In this document: positions 49,655 to 58,159 of the stretch, one piece after another
Layout of the letters: every line of letters starts with the position of its first letter
Position numbering within the stretch: the first letter of the stretch is position 1
The notes under the pieces: model-generated
Seen by the model: the letters and a program-made list of their open reading frames with translations, nothing else
The model's database searches: none
Told to the model about the DNA's origin: nothing
Source: Terrabacter sp. 28
GTDB lineage: Bacteria > Actinomycetota > Actinomycetes > Actinomycetales > Dermatophilaceae
Direction: 5' to 3'
Length of the DNA: 64,000 bases
NCBI GenBank assembly: GCA_000955875.1
Contig: JYOE01000014.1
Location: forward strand, 261,802 to 325,801
Program-made: the position numbers and the translations under genes

Positions 49655-51217
49655 TCAGGGGTGCTGGAGGGCGCTCTCGCCGCCAACGCCGACCCCGAGG
49701 CTGACGCCCTCGACGTCGACCGAGCGGTCGTGCCCGGTGCGCACCGACAGCGGCAGCGTCTCGAGCACGTGCTTGCCGATGTGGCCGTCCTCGGGCAGCT
49801 CGATGGGGTACTTGCCGGTGAAGCAGGCGGTGCACAGCTCGGCCGGCGACTGGTTGGTCGCGCCGATCATGCCCTCCTCGGAGATGTAGCCGAGCGAGTC
49901 GGCACCGATCGAGGCGCGGATCTCCTCGACGCCGAGACCGGTCGCGATGAGCTCGGCACGCGTCGCGAAGTCGATGCCGTAGAAGCAGGGCCACTGCACG
50001 GGCGGCGAGCTGATGCGCACGTGCACCTCGAGCGCGCCGGCCTCTCGCAGCATGCGGATCTGCGCGCGCTGCGTGTTGCCGCGCACGATGGAGTCGTCGA
50101 CGACGACGAGGCGCTTGCCGCGGATCGTGTGCTCGAGCGGGTTGAGCTTGAGCCGGATGCCCAGCTGGCGCAGCGTCTGCGACGGCTGGATGAAGGTGCG
50201 TCCGACGTACGCGTTCTTGACGAAGCCCTGGCCGAAGGGGATGCCCGACTCCTGCGAGTACCCCACGGCCGCAGGCACGCCCGACTCAGGCACCCCGATG
50301 ACGAGGTCGGCGTCGACGGCGTGCTCGCGCGCCAGGACGCGCCCCATCTCGACGCGCGCCTCGTGCACGACGCGGCCGCGGATGACGGCGTCGGGCCGTG
50401 CGAGGTAGACGTACTCGAAGACGCAGCCCTTCGGTTGGGGCTCGGCGAACTTGTGCGAGCGCAGGCCGTCCTCGTCGATGACGATGAGCTCGCCGGGCTC
50501 GACCTCACGGATCACGGCGGCGCCGATCGTCTGCAGCGCGGCGGTCTCGGAGGCGACGACCCAGCCGCGCTCGAGGCGTCCGAGCGCGAGGGGACGCACG
50601 CCCCACGGGTCGCGGGCGGCATACAGGGTGGTCTCGTCCATGAAGACGAACGAGAAGGCGCCGCGCAGCTTGGGCAGCAGCTCGAGCGCGGCCTGCTCGG
50701 GCGTCTTGTCCTCGTCGGCGGACAGGAGCGTCGTGACGAGGGCCGTGTCGGAGGTGTTGCCGCGCGCGAGCTCGCCGGTGACGCGGGCGCCGCCGAAGTG
50801 CTCGTCGACGAGGGCCTTGAGCTCGACCGTGTTGATGAGGTTGCCGTTGTGGGCCAGGGCCAGCGTGCTGTGGCCGGTGCCGCCGAGCGTCGGCTGGGCG
50901 TTCTCCCACGTGGAGCCACCGGTCGTCGAGTAGCGCGTGTGTCCGATGGCGATGTGGCCGCGCAGCGAGCTGAGCGCCGTCTCGTCGAAGACCTGCGACA
51001 CGAGGCCCATGTCCTTGTAGACGAGGATCTTCTCGCCGTCGCCGGTGGCGATGCCCGCGGACTCCTGGCCGCGGTGCTGCAGCGCATAGAGCCCGAAGTA
51101 CGTCAGCTTCGCGACGTCCTCTCCGGGAGCCCAGACGCCGAAGACCCCGCAGGCGTCCTGCGGGCCCTTCTCGCCGGGGATGAGGTCATGACCAAGTCGA
51201 CCGTCGCCACGTGCCAC
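49655..51217 (-). CDS. purF: Amidophosphoribosyltransferase
   Basis: Glutamine PRPP amidotransferase, 520 aa, first committed step of purine synthesis. A short propeptide ends before the N-terminal nucleophile Cys in QDACGVFGVW (about residue 22); the Ntn glutaminase domain has LQHRGQESAGIA and RYSTTGGSTWENAQP, and the PRT domain has VVVDDSIVRGNT. Four-Cys-type iron-sulfur features are suggested by Cys residues near WPCFYGID and ELCTACF. GTG start (VARGDGRLGHDL) fits relatives; the open frame upstream is shadow. Confidence 0.95.
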   Translation of the reverse strand: MARGDGRLGHDLIPGEKGPQDACGVFGVWAPGEDVAKLTYFGLYALQHRGQESAGIATGDGEKILVYKDMGLVSQVFDETALSSLRGHIAIGHTRYSTTGGSTWENAQPTLGGTGHSTLALAHNGNLINTVELKALVDEHFGGARVTGELARGNTSDTALVTTLLSADEDKTPEQAALELLPKLRGAFSFVFMDETTLYAARDPWGVRPLALGRLERGWVVASETAALQTIGAAVIREVEPGELIVIDEDGLRSHKFAEPQPKGCVFEYVYLARPDAVIRGRVVHEARVEMGRVLAREHAVDADLVIGVPESGVPAAVGYSQESGIPFGQGFVKNAYVGRTFIQPSQTLRQLGIRLKLNPLEHTIRGKRLVVVDDSIVRGNTQRAQIRMLREAGALEVHVRISSPPVQWPCFYGIDFATRAELIATGLGVEEIRASIGADSLGYISEEGMIGATNQSPAELCTACFTGKYPIELPEDGHIGKHVLETLPLSVRTGHDRSVDVEGVSLGVGVGGESALQHP

Positions 51218-51243
51218 TGCCCCAGTGTCCCACACGGGCGGGG

Positions 51244-51831
51244 TCAGCCCGGCCGCGGTCCGTCGCCGGGGCGGGCGCGCAGCGGCAGCGCGGCGAGCAC
51301 CTCGTAGCGCGGCCGCCGCCCGCGCCCCTCCCCCAGGTGCGACTCGACGAGGGCGAGCTCGGTGGCCCGCCACGCCGGCCCCTCCCAGGCCTCGAGCGAC
51401 CGGATCCACCGGGTCGCCTCGGTCGGGCGGTGGAAGCGCCCCAGCGTGAGGTGCGGGTGGAAGCGGGTGCCGTCGGGTGTCGCACCCGCCGAGGACGCCG
51501 CATTGCGTATGCCGCGTGCGACCGCACCGAGGTCACCGCGCACCTGCTCGACACCCGCCCAGAGCACGCGGGCGGCATACGGGTTCGGGAAGGCGCCGGC
51601 GCCGGCGAGCTGCAGCACCAGGGGGTCGCGCCGACCGGCCGAGCGGGCCAGTGCGTCGGTGAGGTCGTCGAGGCGCGCCTCGGGCACTGCTCCCAGGAAG
51701 GCGAGCGTGACGTGCCACTGGTGGCGGTCGGTCCAGCGGACCTCGGGGCCGGCCTCGCGTCGCGGTGCGACGTGCTCCTCGAGGTCGTCGAGGACCTCGT
51801 CGGGTGGCACGACGGCGACGAAGAGCCTCAT
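51244..51831 (-). CDS. thpR: RNA 2',3'-cyclic phosphodiesterase / 2'-5' RNA ligase family
   Basis: 195-aa 2H phosphoesterase with both His-x-Thr/Ser motifs: HVTLAFLG (about 40) and HPHLTLGRF (about 129). LFVAVVPPDEVLDDLEEHV opens the protein as in ThpR. The ATG overlaps the CoA-transferase stop by four bases, giving an operon that runs on toward purF 26 bases later. Biological RNA target unknown. Confidence 0.9.
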   Translation of the reverse strand: MRLFVAVVPPDEVLDDLEEHVAPRREAGPEVRWTDRHQWHVTLAFLGAVPEARLDDLTDALARSAGRRDPLVLQLAGAGAFPNPYAARVLWAGVEQVRGDLGAVARGIRNAASSAGATPDGTRFHPHLTLGRFHRPTEATRWIRSLEAWEGPAWRATELALVESHLGEGRGRRPRYEVLAALPLRARPGDGPRPG

Positions 51832-53036
51832 GGCTGCGTCGCGACCCCCGAGGCGATCAGCGCGTCGACGTCGTCGATCCCCCACGCGCACAGTGCCGCT
51901 CGCGTGTCGGCACCGGGCGCGGACGGCGGCGTCGCCAGTGTCGCGGGGGTGCGGGAGAAGCGCGGCGCCGGTGCCGGCTGCACGACGCCGTGGTGCTCGA
52001 CGTAGGTGCCGCGTGCCGCCAGGTGCGGGTGCGCGGGCGCCTCGGCGTAGGAGAGCACGGGCTCGACACAGGCGTCGGTGCCCTCGAAGACGGTCACCCA
52101 CTGCGCCCGGGTGCGGGTGCGGAACGTGTCTGAGAGCAGGGTTCTCAGCGCCGGCCACCGGCGTGGGTCGAGCCGGTCGGGCGCGGCCTCGGTGAGCCCG
52201 AGCAGGCGCAGGAACTCGGCGTAGAAGGCCGGCTCGAGCGGGCCGACCGCCATCCAGCCGCCGTCGCTCGTCTCGTAGACGTCGTAGAACGGGGCGCCGG
52301 AGTCGAGCAGGTTGGTGCCGCGCCGATCGGACCACAGCCCGGCCGAGACGAGGCTCACCACGAGCGCCGAGAGGTGCGCGGTGCCGTCGACGATGGCGGC
52401 GTCGACGACCTGGCCGCGACCGCTGATGCGCGCCTCGAGGAGGGCTGCGAGAACCCCGACGACGAGGTAGAGGGCACCCCCGCCGAAGTCGCCGACGAGG
52501 TTGACCGGCACCTGCGGCGGGCCACCGGCGCGGCCGATGGCGTGCAGGGCGCCGGTGATGGCGACGTAGCCGATGTCGTGACCGGCGGCGTGCGCGAGCG
52601 GGCCGTCCTGCCCCCAGCCGGTCATCCGACCGTAGACGAGGGCGGGGTTGCGGGCCAGGCAGTCGTCGGGGCCGAGGCCGAGGCGCTCTGCGACGCCGGG
52701 CCGGTAGCCCTCGACGAGCACGTCGGCCTTCTCGACGAGGGCGAGAGCGGTCGCGAGTCCGTCGGGGTGCTTGAGGTCGAGCAGCACCGACGGGCGTCCG
52801 CGCCGCAGCACGTCGCCCTCCGGGGCCAGCGGGACGGGCAGCGACGCCTCGCCCGGGCGGTCGACGCGGATGACGTCGGCCCCGAGGTCGGCGAGCAGCA
52901 TGGCCGCGAAGGGCGAGGGCCCGATGCCGGCCAGCTCGACGACCCGGACCCCGGCGAGCGGTCCGGCACGCAGTCCGGCGTCGGGTCCGGCGTCGGGTCC
53001 GGCGCTCGGGCCGCGGTCACCTGCCGGGTCGGTCAC
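51828..53036 (-). CDS. CaiB/BaiF-type CoA transferase (alpha-methylacyl-CoA racemase-like)
   Basis: 402-aa family III CoA transferase or racemase. LAGVRVVELAGIGPSPFAAM, LLADLGADVIRVDRPGE, the catalytic Asp in NLVGDFGGGALYLVVG, and GWMAVGPLEPAFYAEFL are typical of alpha-methylacyl-CoA racemase. That enzyme inverts 2-methyl-branched acyl-CoAs for beta-oxidation. The N-terminus has a short Ala-Gly-Pro-Asp repeat coded by 12-bp units. GTG start overlaps the upstream stop (GTGA). Confidence 0.88.
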   Translation of the reverse strand: MTDPAGDRGPSAGPDAGPDAGLRAGPLAGVRVVELAGIGPSPFAAMLLADLGADVIRVDRPGEASLPVPLAPEGDVLRRGRPSVLLDLKHPDGLATALALVEKADVLVEGYRPGVAERLGLGPDDCLARNPALVYGRMTGWGQDGPLAHAAGHDIGYVAITGALHAIGRAGGPPQVPVNLVGDFGGGALYLVVGVLAALLEARISGRGQVVDAAIVDGTAHLSALVVSLVSAGLWSDRRGTNLLDSGAPFYDVYETSDGGWMAVGPLEPAFYAEFLRLLGLTEAAPDRLDPRRWPALRTLLSDTFRTRTRAQWVTVFEGTDACVEPVLSYAEAPAHPHLAARGTYVEHHGVVQPAPAPRFSRTPATLATPPSAPGADTRAALCAWGIDDVDALIASGVATQP

Positions 53037-53281
53037 GACCGGTCGCGACCCGACCGGTCGAGCAGGATGCCGAGCACGCCGGCCAGGCCGGTGCCCAGCA
53101 GGGCGCCCAGGGCGCCGATGTAGAGGGCGCCGGTGGTCTCGGAGTAGCCCTGCACCCGGTCGCCCATCAGCGAGAGGGCTGCACCGAGGACGAAACCGAG
53201 GACCGCGCCGGTGATGAGGAAGCGCTTGAAGTTCGGGATGCGGGGGCGCTCGGGTCGGGAGTCGTGCGGCGTCTGGCTCAC
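53033..53281 (-). CDS. Small two-helix membrane protein
   Basis: 82-aa protein with two membrane helices (about residues 20-40 and 50-72) after a Pro/Arg-rich start. Conserved in position near the purine block in actinobacteria, function unknown. Overlaps both neighbours by four bases, so it is in the same operon as the sterol-carrier-like gene and the CoA transferase. Confidence 0.75.
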   Translation of the reverse strand: MSQTPHDSRPERPRIPNFKRFLITGAVLGFVLGAALSLMGDRVQGYSETTGALYIGALGALLGTGLAGVLGILLDRSGRDRS

Positions 53282-53658
53282 GCGCCCACCCTAAGCGAGG
53301 CGATGGGCAGCAGCCCCTCGAGGTGCGCCCGCTGTCCGCTCGCCCGGACGAGCGCGCCACCCACGGCTTCGTCCCAGGACAGGTCGCCGACGGCCAGGCG
53401 CAGCCACGTGGCGGCGTCGGTCTCGATGACGTTGGGCGGCGTGCCGCGCGTGTGCACCGGGCCCTCGATGCACTGCACGGCACCGTGTGGCGGGACGCGC
53501 ACCTCGACGGTGCGTCCGGGCGCGATGGTGGCGAGCTCCTCGAGCGTGTAGCGCACGGCGGTCGCCGTCGTGCGCCGGTCGGCCGCCCAACCGGCGGCGC
53601 GGCAGGCCTCGAGCGCGGCGTGACCGTCGGCGATCGGGGTGCGTCGGCGGGGCGGCAT
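53278..53658 (-). CDS. Sterol carrier (SCP2-like) family protein
   Basis: 126-aa protein resembling actinobacterial sterol-carrier family proteins found near purF. TVEVRVPPHGAVQCIEG and the C-terminal LRLAVGDLSWDEAVGGALVR are the recognisable segments. Likely binds a lipid or CoA ester; no experimental function known to me. It is the first gene of the four-gene minus-strand unit ending with thpR. Confidence 0.78.
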   Translation of the reverse strand: MPPRRRTPIADGHAALEACRAAGWAADRRTTATAVRYTLEELATIAPGRTVEVRVPPHGAVQCIEGPVHTRGTPPNVIETDAATWLRLAVGDLSWDEAVGGALVRASGQRAHLEGLLPIASLRVGA

Positions 53659-53708
53659 ACGGCAAGGCTAGTGACGGCCGGTGTCGGCGCCGGCAGGTGG
53701 CCGCTACC

Positions 53709-54590
53709 TCAGCGCAGCCGTGGCAGCACGTCGGCGACCACCTCGTCGAGGACGTCACGCGTGCCACGGTACGGGTCGCTCGGACGCGGCCAGTGGGTGA
53801 TGACGTCGGTGAAGCCGAGCCCGGCCGCGCGGCCCACGGCGTCCTCGAAGCAGTCAGCGCTCGAGAGCGTGAACGTCGGGGCCGAGTCGAGGTTGAGGTA
53901 GCGGTCGAGGTCGGACGGCTCGCGGCCGGCGTCCGCGAGTGCCTCGTCGACGCGCCCGCAGAGCGAGCCGACGAGCGCCCACCACTCCTCGTCGGTGTCG
54001 ACGTTGCCGCCGTAGGTCATCCAGCCGTCGCCGCGCTCGACGGCGAGTCGGATCGCCTTGGGGCCGTTGGCCGCCACGACGAGCGGCACCCGGTTGCCGG
54101 TGTCGCCGCCGCGCACCGGTCCGGGCAGGGTGCGCACGTCGCGGGCGCCGTAGAAGCGACCCTCGGCGTCGACGTGGTCCTCGCGGAGCAGCCGGTCGAG
54201 CAGCGACGTGAACTCGTGGAACCGTGCCGTGCGGTCGCGCAGCGGCAGGTCCTCGCCCATGATGCGCGAGTCGACGTCGCCACCGGCCCCGACGCCGAGC
54301 AGGAAGCGCCCGCGGGAGATGTCGTCGAGCGCCAGCACCTCGCGCATGAACTGGACCGGGTGGTGGTTGTTCGGGGACGACACGAAGGTGCCGAGGCCGA
54401 TGCGGTCGGTCACGGCCGCGGCGGCCGCCAGGGTGGGCACGGCGCCGAACCAGGGCGAGTCGGGCAGTCCGCCCCACGTCACGTGGTCGAAGGTCCACGC
54501 GTGGTCGAAGCCCATCTGGTCGGCCTCGCGCCACATCGGCTCGGCGACGGACCAGGAGTGCTCGGGCAGGATCGTGAGACCGAAACGCAT
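53709..54590 (-). CDS. LLM class F420-dependent oxidoreductase
   Basis: 293-aa TIM-barrel protein of the luciferase-like family. MRFGLTILPEHSWSVAEP, AWTFDHVTWGGLPDSPWFG, TFVSSPNNHHPVQFMREV and LLGVGAGGDVDSRI are typical of F420-binding members. Substrate unknown. Start at 54590 is the family start; the open frame extends far upstream without support. Confidence 0.85.
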   Translation of the reverse strand: MRFGLTILPEHSWSVAEPMWREADQMGFDHAWTFDHVTWGGLPDSPWFGAVPTLAAAAAVTDRIGLGTFVSSPNNHHPVQFMREVLALDDISRGRFLLGVGAGGDVDSRIMGEDLPLRDRTARFHEFTSLLDRLLREDHVDAEGRFYGARDVRTLPGPVRGGDTGNRVPLVVAANGPKAIRLAVERGDGWMTYGGNVDTDEEWWALVGSLCGRVDEALADAGREPSDLDRYLNLDSAPTFTLSSADCFEDAVGRAAGLGFTDVITHWPRPSDPYRGTRDVLDEVVADVLPRLR

Positions 54591-54641
54591 GCCCCCGACG
54601 GTAGTAGTTTCGGGAGCAGCAGCCCTCGCGAAGGAGTCCTC

Positions 54642-55067
54642 ATGTCCAACCTCGTCGTCCACTTCGAGATCCACGCCTCGGACCCCGAGCGCCTCGTCGA
54701 CTTCTACTCCTCGCTCCTCGGCTGGTCGTTCCAGCAGTTCGGCGACATGCCGTACTGGTCGATCACCACGGGCGAGGAGGCGATGAACCAGGGCGGCGCC
54801 GGTCACGGCATCAACGGCGGGCTCACCCAGCGGCAGGGCCCGAAGCCGGAGGTCGGGGGACCGGTCAACGGCGCCAACATCGTCGTCGCGGTCGACGACG
54901 TCGACGGGCTCTTCGCCAAGGGGCTCGAGCTCGGCGGGTCGGAGGCGCTGGCGCCCTCGGACATGCAGGGCGTCGGACGCCTCGCCTACCTGCACGACCC
55001 CGACGGCAACGTCTTCGGCCTCATCTCCCCCGTCCTGTCCGACGGCACCACTGCCATGGGCTCCTGA
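54642..55067 (+). CDS. VOC family protein
   Basis: 141-aa VOC protein starting MSNLVVHFEIHASDPERL, with WSITTGEEAMNQGG in the middle and YLHDPDGNVFGLISP near the end, which includes metal-site-like residues. AAGGAG precedes the ATG by seven bases. Divergent from the F420 oxidoreductase by 51 bases. Substrate unknown. Confidence 0.85.
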   Translation: MSNLVVHFEIHASDPERLVDFYSSLLGWSFQQFGDMPYWSITTGEEAMNQGGAGHGINGGLTQRQGPKPEVGGPVNGANIVVAVDDVDGLFAKGLELGGSEALAPSDMQGVGRLAYLHDPDGNVFGLISPVLSDGTTAMGS

Positions 55068-55071
55068 ACCG

Positions 55072-55881
55072 ATGACACGACAGGCCGACCGCGTCTGGGA
55101 CGCCGCGGCGGTGCTCGCCGCCTCGAACGAGTGGAGCTGGGTGCCCGACGGCGCACCGCACGTCCGCACCGACGAGTACCTGGTCGTCGCCTACCCCGAC
55201 TACTTCCTGACGCCGACGTCGGCTCGCGTCTTCGGTTCCGACCGCGACCCCGCCGAGCTCGTCGACGAGATCTGCGACGCAGCACGGGGGTGGGGCCGCG
55301 ACCGCCTCTGGTGGCGCGTGTCCGACTTCACACGGCCGTCCGGTCTCGAACCGGAGCTGGTGTCGCGCGGGGCAGGCGTCCTCGACCGGATGGACGTGCT
55401 CGCACTCCCCCTCGACGGCGACCTGCCCGACCTCGCGGTCCCGGCCGACGTCGAGGTGCGCCGCGTCACCGACGAGCAGACGGTGCGCGACGCCGTCACC
55501 GTGGGCAACGACGCGTTCGGCGGCGCCGAGCCGACCGACGACCAGATCGCGACGTCGCTCCTCGAGGTGCAGCAGGGCCTGGGTGACGACTCGTCCGGGC
55601 GCTGGGTCGCCTACGTGGACGGCCGACCTGCGGGCTCGGGGGGCTACACGCTCGCCGACGACGTATGCCGTCTCTGGGGCGGTGGCACGCACAGCTCGCT
55701 CCGTGGCCGCGGGGCCTACCGCGCCGTCCTCGACGCGCGGTTGCGCACGGCGCGTGCGGCCGGGGCGACGCTCGGCCTGACCCACGGCGTCGTCGACACG
55801 TCGTCACCGATCCTGCGCCGCATCGGGTTCAACCGCTACGGCGAGGAGCGCACGCTGGTGCTCGACCTGCCGCCGTCGTGA
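55072..55881 (+). CDS. GNAT family N-acetyltransferase
   Basis: 269-aa acetyltransferase-like protein. The N-terminal half is a degenerate GNAT-like region; the C-terminal half has the acetyl-CoA loop region LWGGGTHSSLRGRGAYRAVL (about 200-219) and RRIGFNRYGEERTLVL at the end. Starts four bases after the VOC gene stop and overlaps the next gene by four bases (GTGA), so three genes form a unit. Acceptor unknown. Confidence 0.83.
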   Translation: MTRQADRVWDAAAVLAASNEWSWVPDGAPHVRTDEYLVVAYPDYFLTPTSARVFGSDRDPAELVDEICDAARGWGRDRLWWRVSDFTRPSGLEPELVSRGAGVLDRMDVLALPLDGDLPDLAVPADVEVRRVTDEQTVRDAVTVGNDAFGGAEPTDDQIATSLLEVQQGLGDDSSGRWVAYVDGRPAGSGGYTLADDVCRLWGGGTHSSLRGRGAYRAVLDARLRTARAAGATLGLTHGVVDTSSPILRRIGFNRYGEERTLVLDLPPS

Positions 55882-56696
55882 CCCCGGAACCCCCTGTGAC
55901 AGAGCGGGTCTCGCTCGAGTGGGACGAGCGCGGCGGAGTCACCGTGCACATGGACGGCTCGCCGCAGTCGCACGTCCAGCTCGACGACCCGACCCTGCTC
56001 GTCTTCGAGTACGTGCAGCACCTGGCCCTCGCCATCGACGCCTTGCCGCCCGGACCTCTCGGCGTCACCCATGTCGGCGGTGCCGGCCTCACCCTGCCGC
56101 GGTGGGTCGAGGCCAGGCGGCCCGGGTCGCCGCAGATCGTGCTCGAGCCCGATGCCGAGCTGACGGATCTCGTCCGCACGGCGATCCCGCTCCCCCGGCG
56201 CCACCGCATCCGAGTGCGCCCCGTCGACGGGCTCACCGGGATTCGTGCGCTGAAGCCGGAGTCCGCCGACGTCGTCGTGACCGACGCCTACGCGGGCGGC
56301 CGGGTGCCCGCGGATCTCGCCGGGACGGCATACGCCCTCGAGGTGGCGCGGGTGCTTCGGACGGGCGGCGTGGCGCTCTGGAACCTCGCCGACGAGCCCG
56401 GGTTGCGCTGGGTCGCCCGCTTCGTGGCCACCGTGGCGACCGTGCTGCCGCACGTGGCGCTCGTCGCCACGCACGAGGTGCTCAAGGGCCGCCGGTTCGG
56501 CAACTCGGTGCTCGTCGCGAGCGCATCGCCCCTGCCCGTCGAGACGCTGCGACGCGAGGTCGCCCGTGCGAACCTGCCCACGGGGCTGCGTGAGGGGGCG
56601 GCTCTGACCCGACTCGTCGCCGGGGCGCGGCCGTTCGGGGAGGCCGGGGAGCCGAGCCCCGCCCCACCCGAGGCGGGCCGCTGGCGGGTGCGCTAG
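55878..56696 (+). CDS. Spermidine synthase-like / class I methyltransferase-fold protein
   Basis: 272-aa protein with a Rossmann-like methyltransferase fold: LGVTHVGGAGLTLPRWVE (motif I region, about 57-74), IVLEPDAELTDLVR (acidic end of beta 2), VVVTDAYAGGRVP and EVARVLRTGGVALWNLAD. This pattern is typical of actinobacterial fused spermidine-synthase-like proteins. The polyamine-site residues are not clear, so it may not be a real polyamine synthase. GTG start overlapping the acetyltransferase stop. Confidence 0.78.
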   Translation: MTPEPPVTERVSLEWDERGGVTVHMDGSPQSHVQLDDPTLLVFEYVQHLALAIDALPPGPLGVTHVGGAGLTLPRWVEARRPGSPQIVLEPDAELTDLVRTAIPLPRRHRIRVRPVDGLTGIRALKPESADVVVTDAYAGGRVPADLAGTAYALEVARVLRTGGVALWNLADEPGLRWVARFVATVATVLPHVALVATHEVLKGRRFGNSVLVASASPLPVETLRREVARANLPTGLREGAALTRLVAGARPFGEAGEPSPAPPEAGRWRVR

Positions 56697-56707
56697 AGGC
56701 GTGGTCG

Positions 56708-56836
56708 TCAGCTGCGCGCGAGCTCGGCGAGTGTTGCTCGGAACTCGGCGGCGAAGACGGCGCGCACCTGCACGAAGAGGCTGCCCACGAGCCGCGGGAG
56801 GTGCTCCTCGTCCACGACACCGTTGACCGAGGTCAT
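56708..56836 (-). CDS. Possible 42-aa small protein
   Basis: Open frame of 43 codons starting MTSVNGVVDEEHLPRLVGSL and ending ELARS, predicted mainly helical and amphipathic. It has no recognisable family and could be a leftover of a larger gene. Its ATG lies at the edge of a palindrome (56836-56848), hinting at regulation. GC pattern is compatible with coding. Low certainty. Confidence 0.35.
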   Translation of the reverse strand: MTSVNGVVDEEHLPRLVGSLFVQVRAVFAAEFRATLAELARS

Positions 56837-56848
56837 GAAGTGACTTCA
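56836..56848. promoter_or_regulatory. Palindrome TGAAGTGACTTCA in divergent region
   Basis: Perfect 6-bp arms around a central G, 52 bases upstream of the phosphotransferase gene and touching the ATG of the possible small protein. A candidate operator. Confidence 0.45.
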
Positions 56849-56900
56849 CCATCGGCAGGGGGAGAGCCACTTTCCCACCTCGCGGACGGCGGAGGCGCAG

Positions 56901-58124
56901 ATGAGCGACCGAACGATCCTCGGCTCGGCCGACGTGCCGGACCAGCAGCTCCTGGCGTATGCGGCCGCGGCCCTCTCGCTCGACGAGGCCGACTGTCGTC
57001 TCGCCGGGTCACGGGCGGAGGTCGTCGACTACGACCTCGACGCCATCACCACGGGCGGCCGATGGTGGGTGACGGCCGACCTGGAGACCCCCGACGGACC
57101 GGCGTCCGTGAGGTTCTTCGTCAAGCTCGTGCAGTCGTGGAGCAGGTCGCCGTACTTCGCGTTCGTGCCGCCCGAGATGCGTGAGCTGGCCGAGCGTGGC
57201 GTGCCCTGGCGCACCGAGCCGCTCGTCTACGCCTCCGACCTCGGCGAGCGCCTTCCCGACGGTCTGACGATGGCCGGCGCCGTCGACGTGCGCCCGGTCG
57301 ACGAGCTGTCGACGGTCATCTGGCTGCGCGAGGTCGACGTGGTCGAGTCCGACTGGCCGGTCGAGCAGCTCGCCCGTGCCGCGCGCCTGCTCGGCCGGCT
57401 GGCGGCGAGCCCCGACGTGCGTCCGCTCTCCTCCCTCGGCGAGGCCGACGGTCGGCGCGGCGTCCGTTCGTACGCCGAGGGCCGGCTCGCCGGCCAGGTC
57501 GTGCCACTGCTGCGCGCCGACGAGCTGTGGCAGCACCCCGTCCTGGCCGCCACCTTCGACGCCCCCCTGCGTGGTCGCCTGCTTGCCCACCTCGACCGGG
57601 TCGGCGAGCACGTCGAATGGCTCGAGACCGTGCCCGACGGCACCGCGCACGGTGACGCGTGCACCAACAACCTGCTCGTGCAGGCGGGCGGCGACGACCT
57701 CGTCCTCATCGACTTCGGCTTCTGGAGCACCCAGCCGATCGGCTTCGACCTGGGCCAGCTGCTGCTCGGCGACGTGCAGATCGGCCGGCGACCCGCCGCG
57801 ACGCTGCCGGCCGTCGAGCAGGGCTGCCTGCCGGCATATGTCGACGGCCTGCGCGACGAGGGCTGCGATCTGCCGCTCGACGTCGTCCGCCGGGCGCACG
57901 CCCTCCAGATGCTCATCTTCACGGGCTTCTCGTCGTTCATGCTCGAGGGCCTCCTCGAGCAGCCCGGCAGGGACGGCAGGGACGGCGGCGGCGACGAGGG
58001 GAAGGCCGCCGCGCCCGACCTGCTGGAGCAGGCGGCCGAGCGTGCCCGGATCGCCGAGTTCGTGCTCGACCTCGTCGACGAGACCGAGGCCGTGGCGGCT
58101 GCGCCGGCCCGGCGCCGCGCCTGA
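56901..58124 (+). CDS. APH/choline-kinase-like phosphotransferase
   Basis: 407-aa phosphotransferase. GTAHGDACTNNLLVQ (Brenner motif, about 248-262) and VLIDFGFWSTQPIGFDLG (metal-binding Asp) are clear; the N-terminal lobe is less typical. Similar proteins in actinobacteria and fungi are of unknown substrate, and it is not close to known aminoglycoside kinases. A Gly/Asp/Arg-rich loop (about 352-366) interrupts the C-terminal helices. Followed after 35 bases by an F420-type oxidoreductase on the same strand. Confidence 0.8.
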   Translation: MSDRTILGSADVPDQQLLAYAAAALSLDEADCRLAGSRAEVVDYDLDAITTGGRWWVTADLETPDGPASVRFFVKLVQSWSRSPYFAFVPPEMRELAERGVPWRTEPLVYASDLGERLPDGLTMAGAVDVRPVDELSTVIWLREVDVVESDWPVEQLARAARLLGRLAASPDVRPLSSLGEADGRRGVRSYAEGRLAGQVVPLLRADELWQHPVLAATFDAPLRGRLLAHLDRVGEHVEWLETVPDGTAHGDACTNNLLVQAGGDDLVLIDFGFWSTQPIGFDLGQLLLGDVQIGRRPAATLPAVEQGCLPAYVDGLRDEGCDLPLDVVRRAHALQMLIFTGFSSFMLEGLLEQPGRDGRDGGGDEGKAAAPDLLEQAAERARIAEFVLDLVDETEAVAAAPARRRA

Positions 58125-58159
58125 GGAAGGGTTCGGAGGCCGCCGACGTTGCAGGCCCT

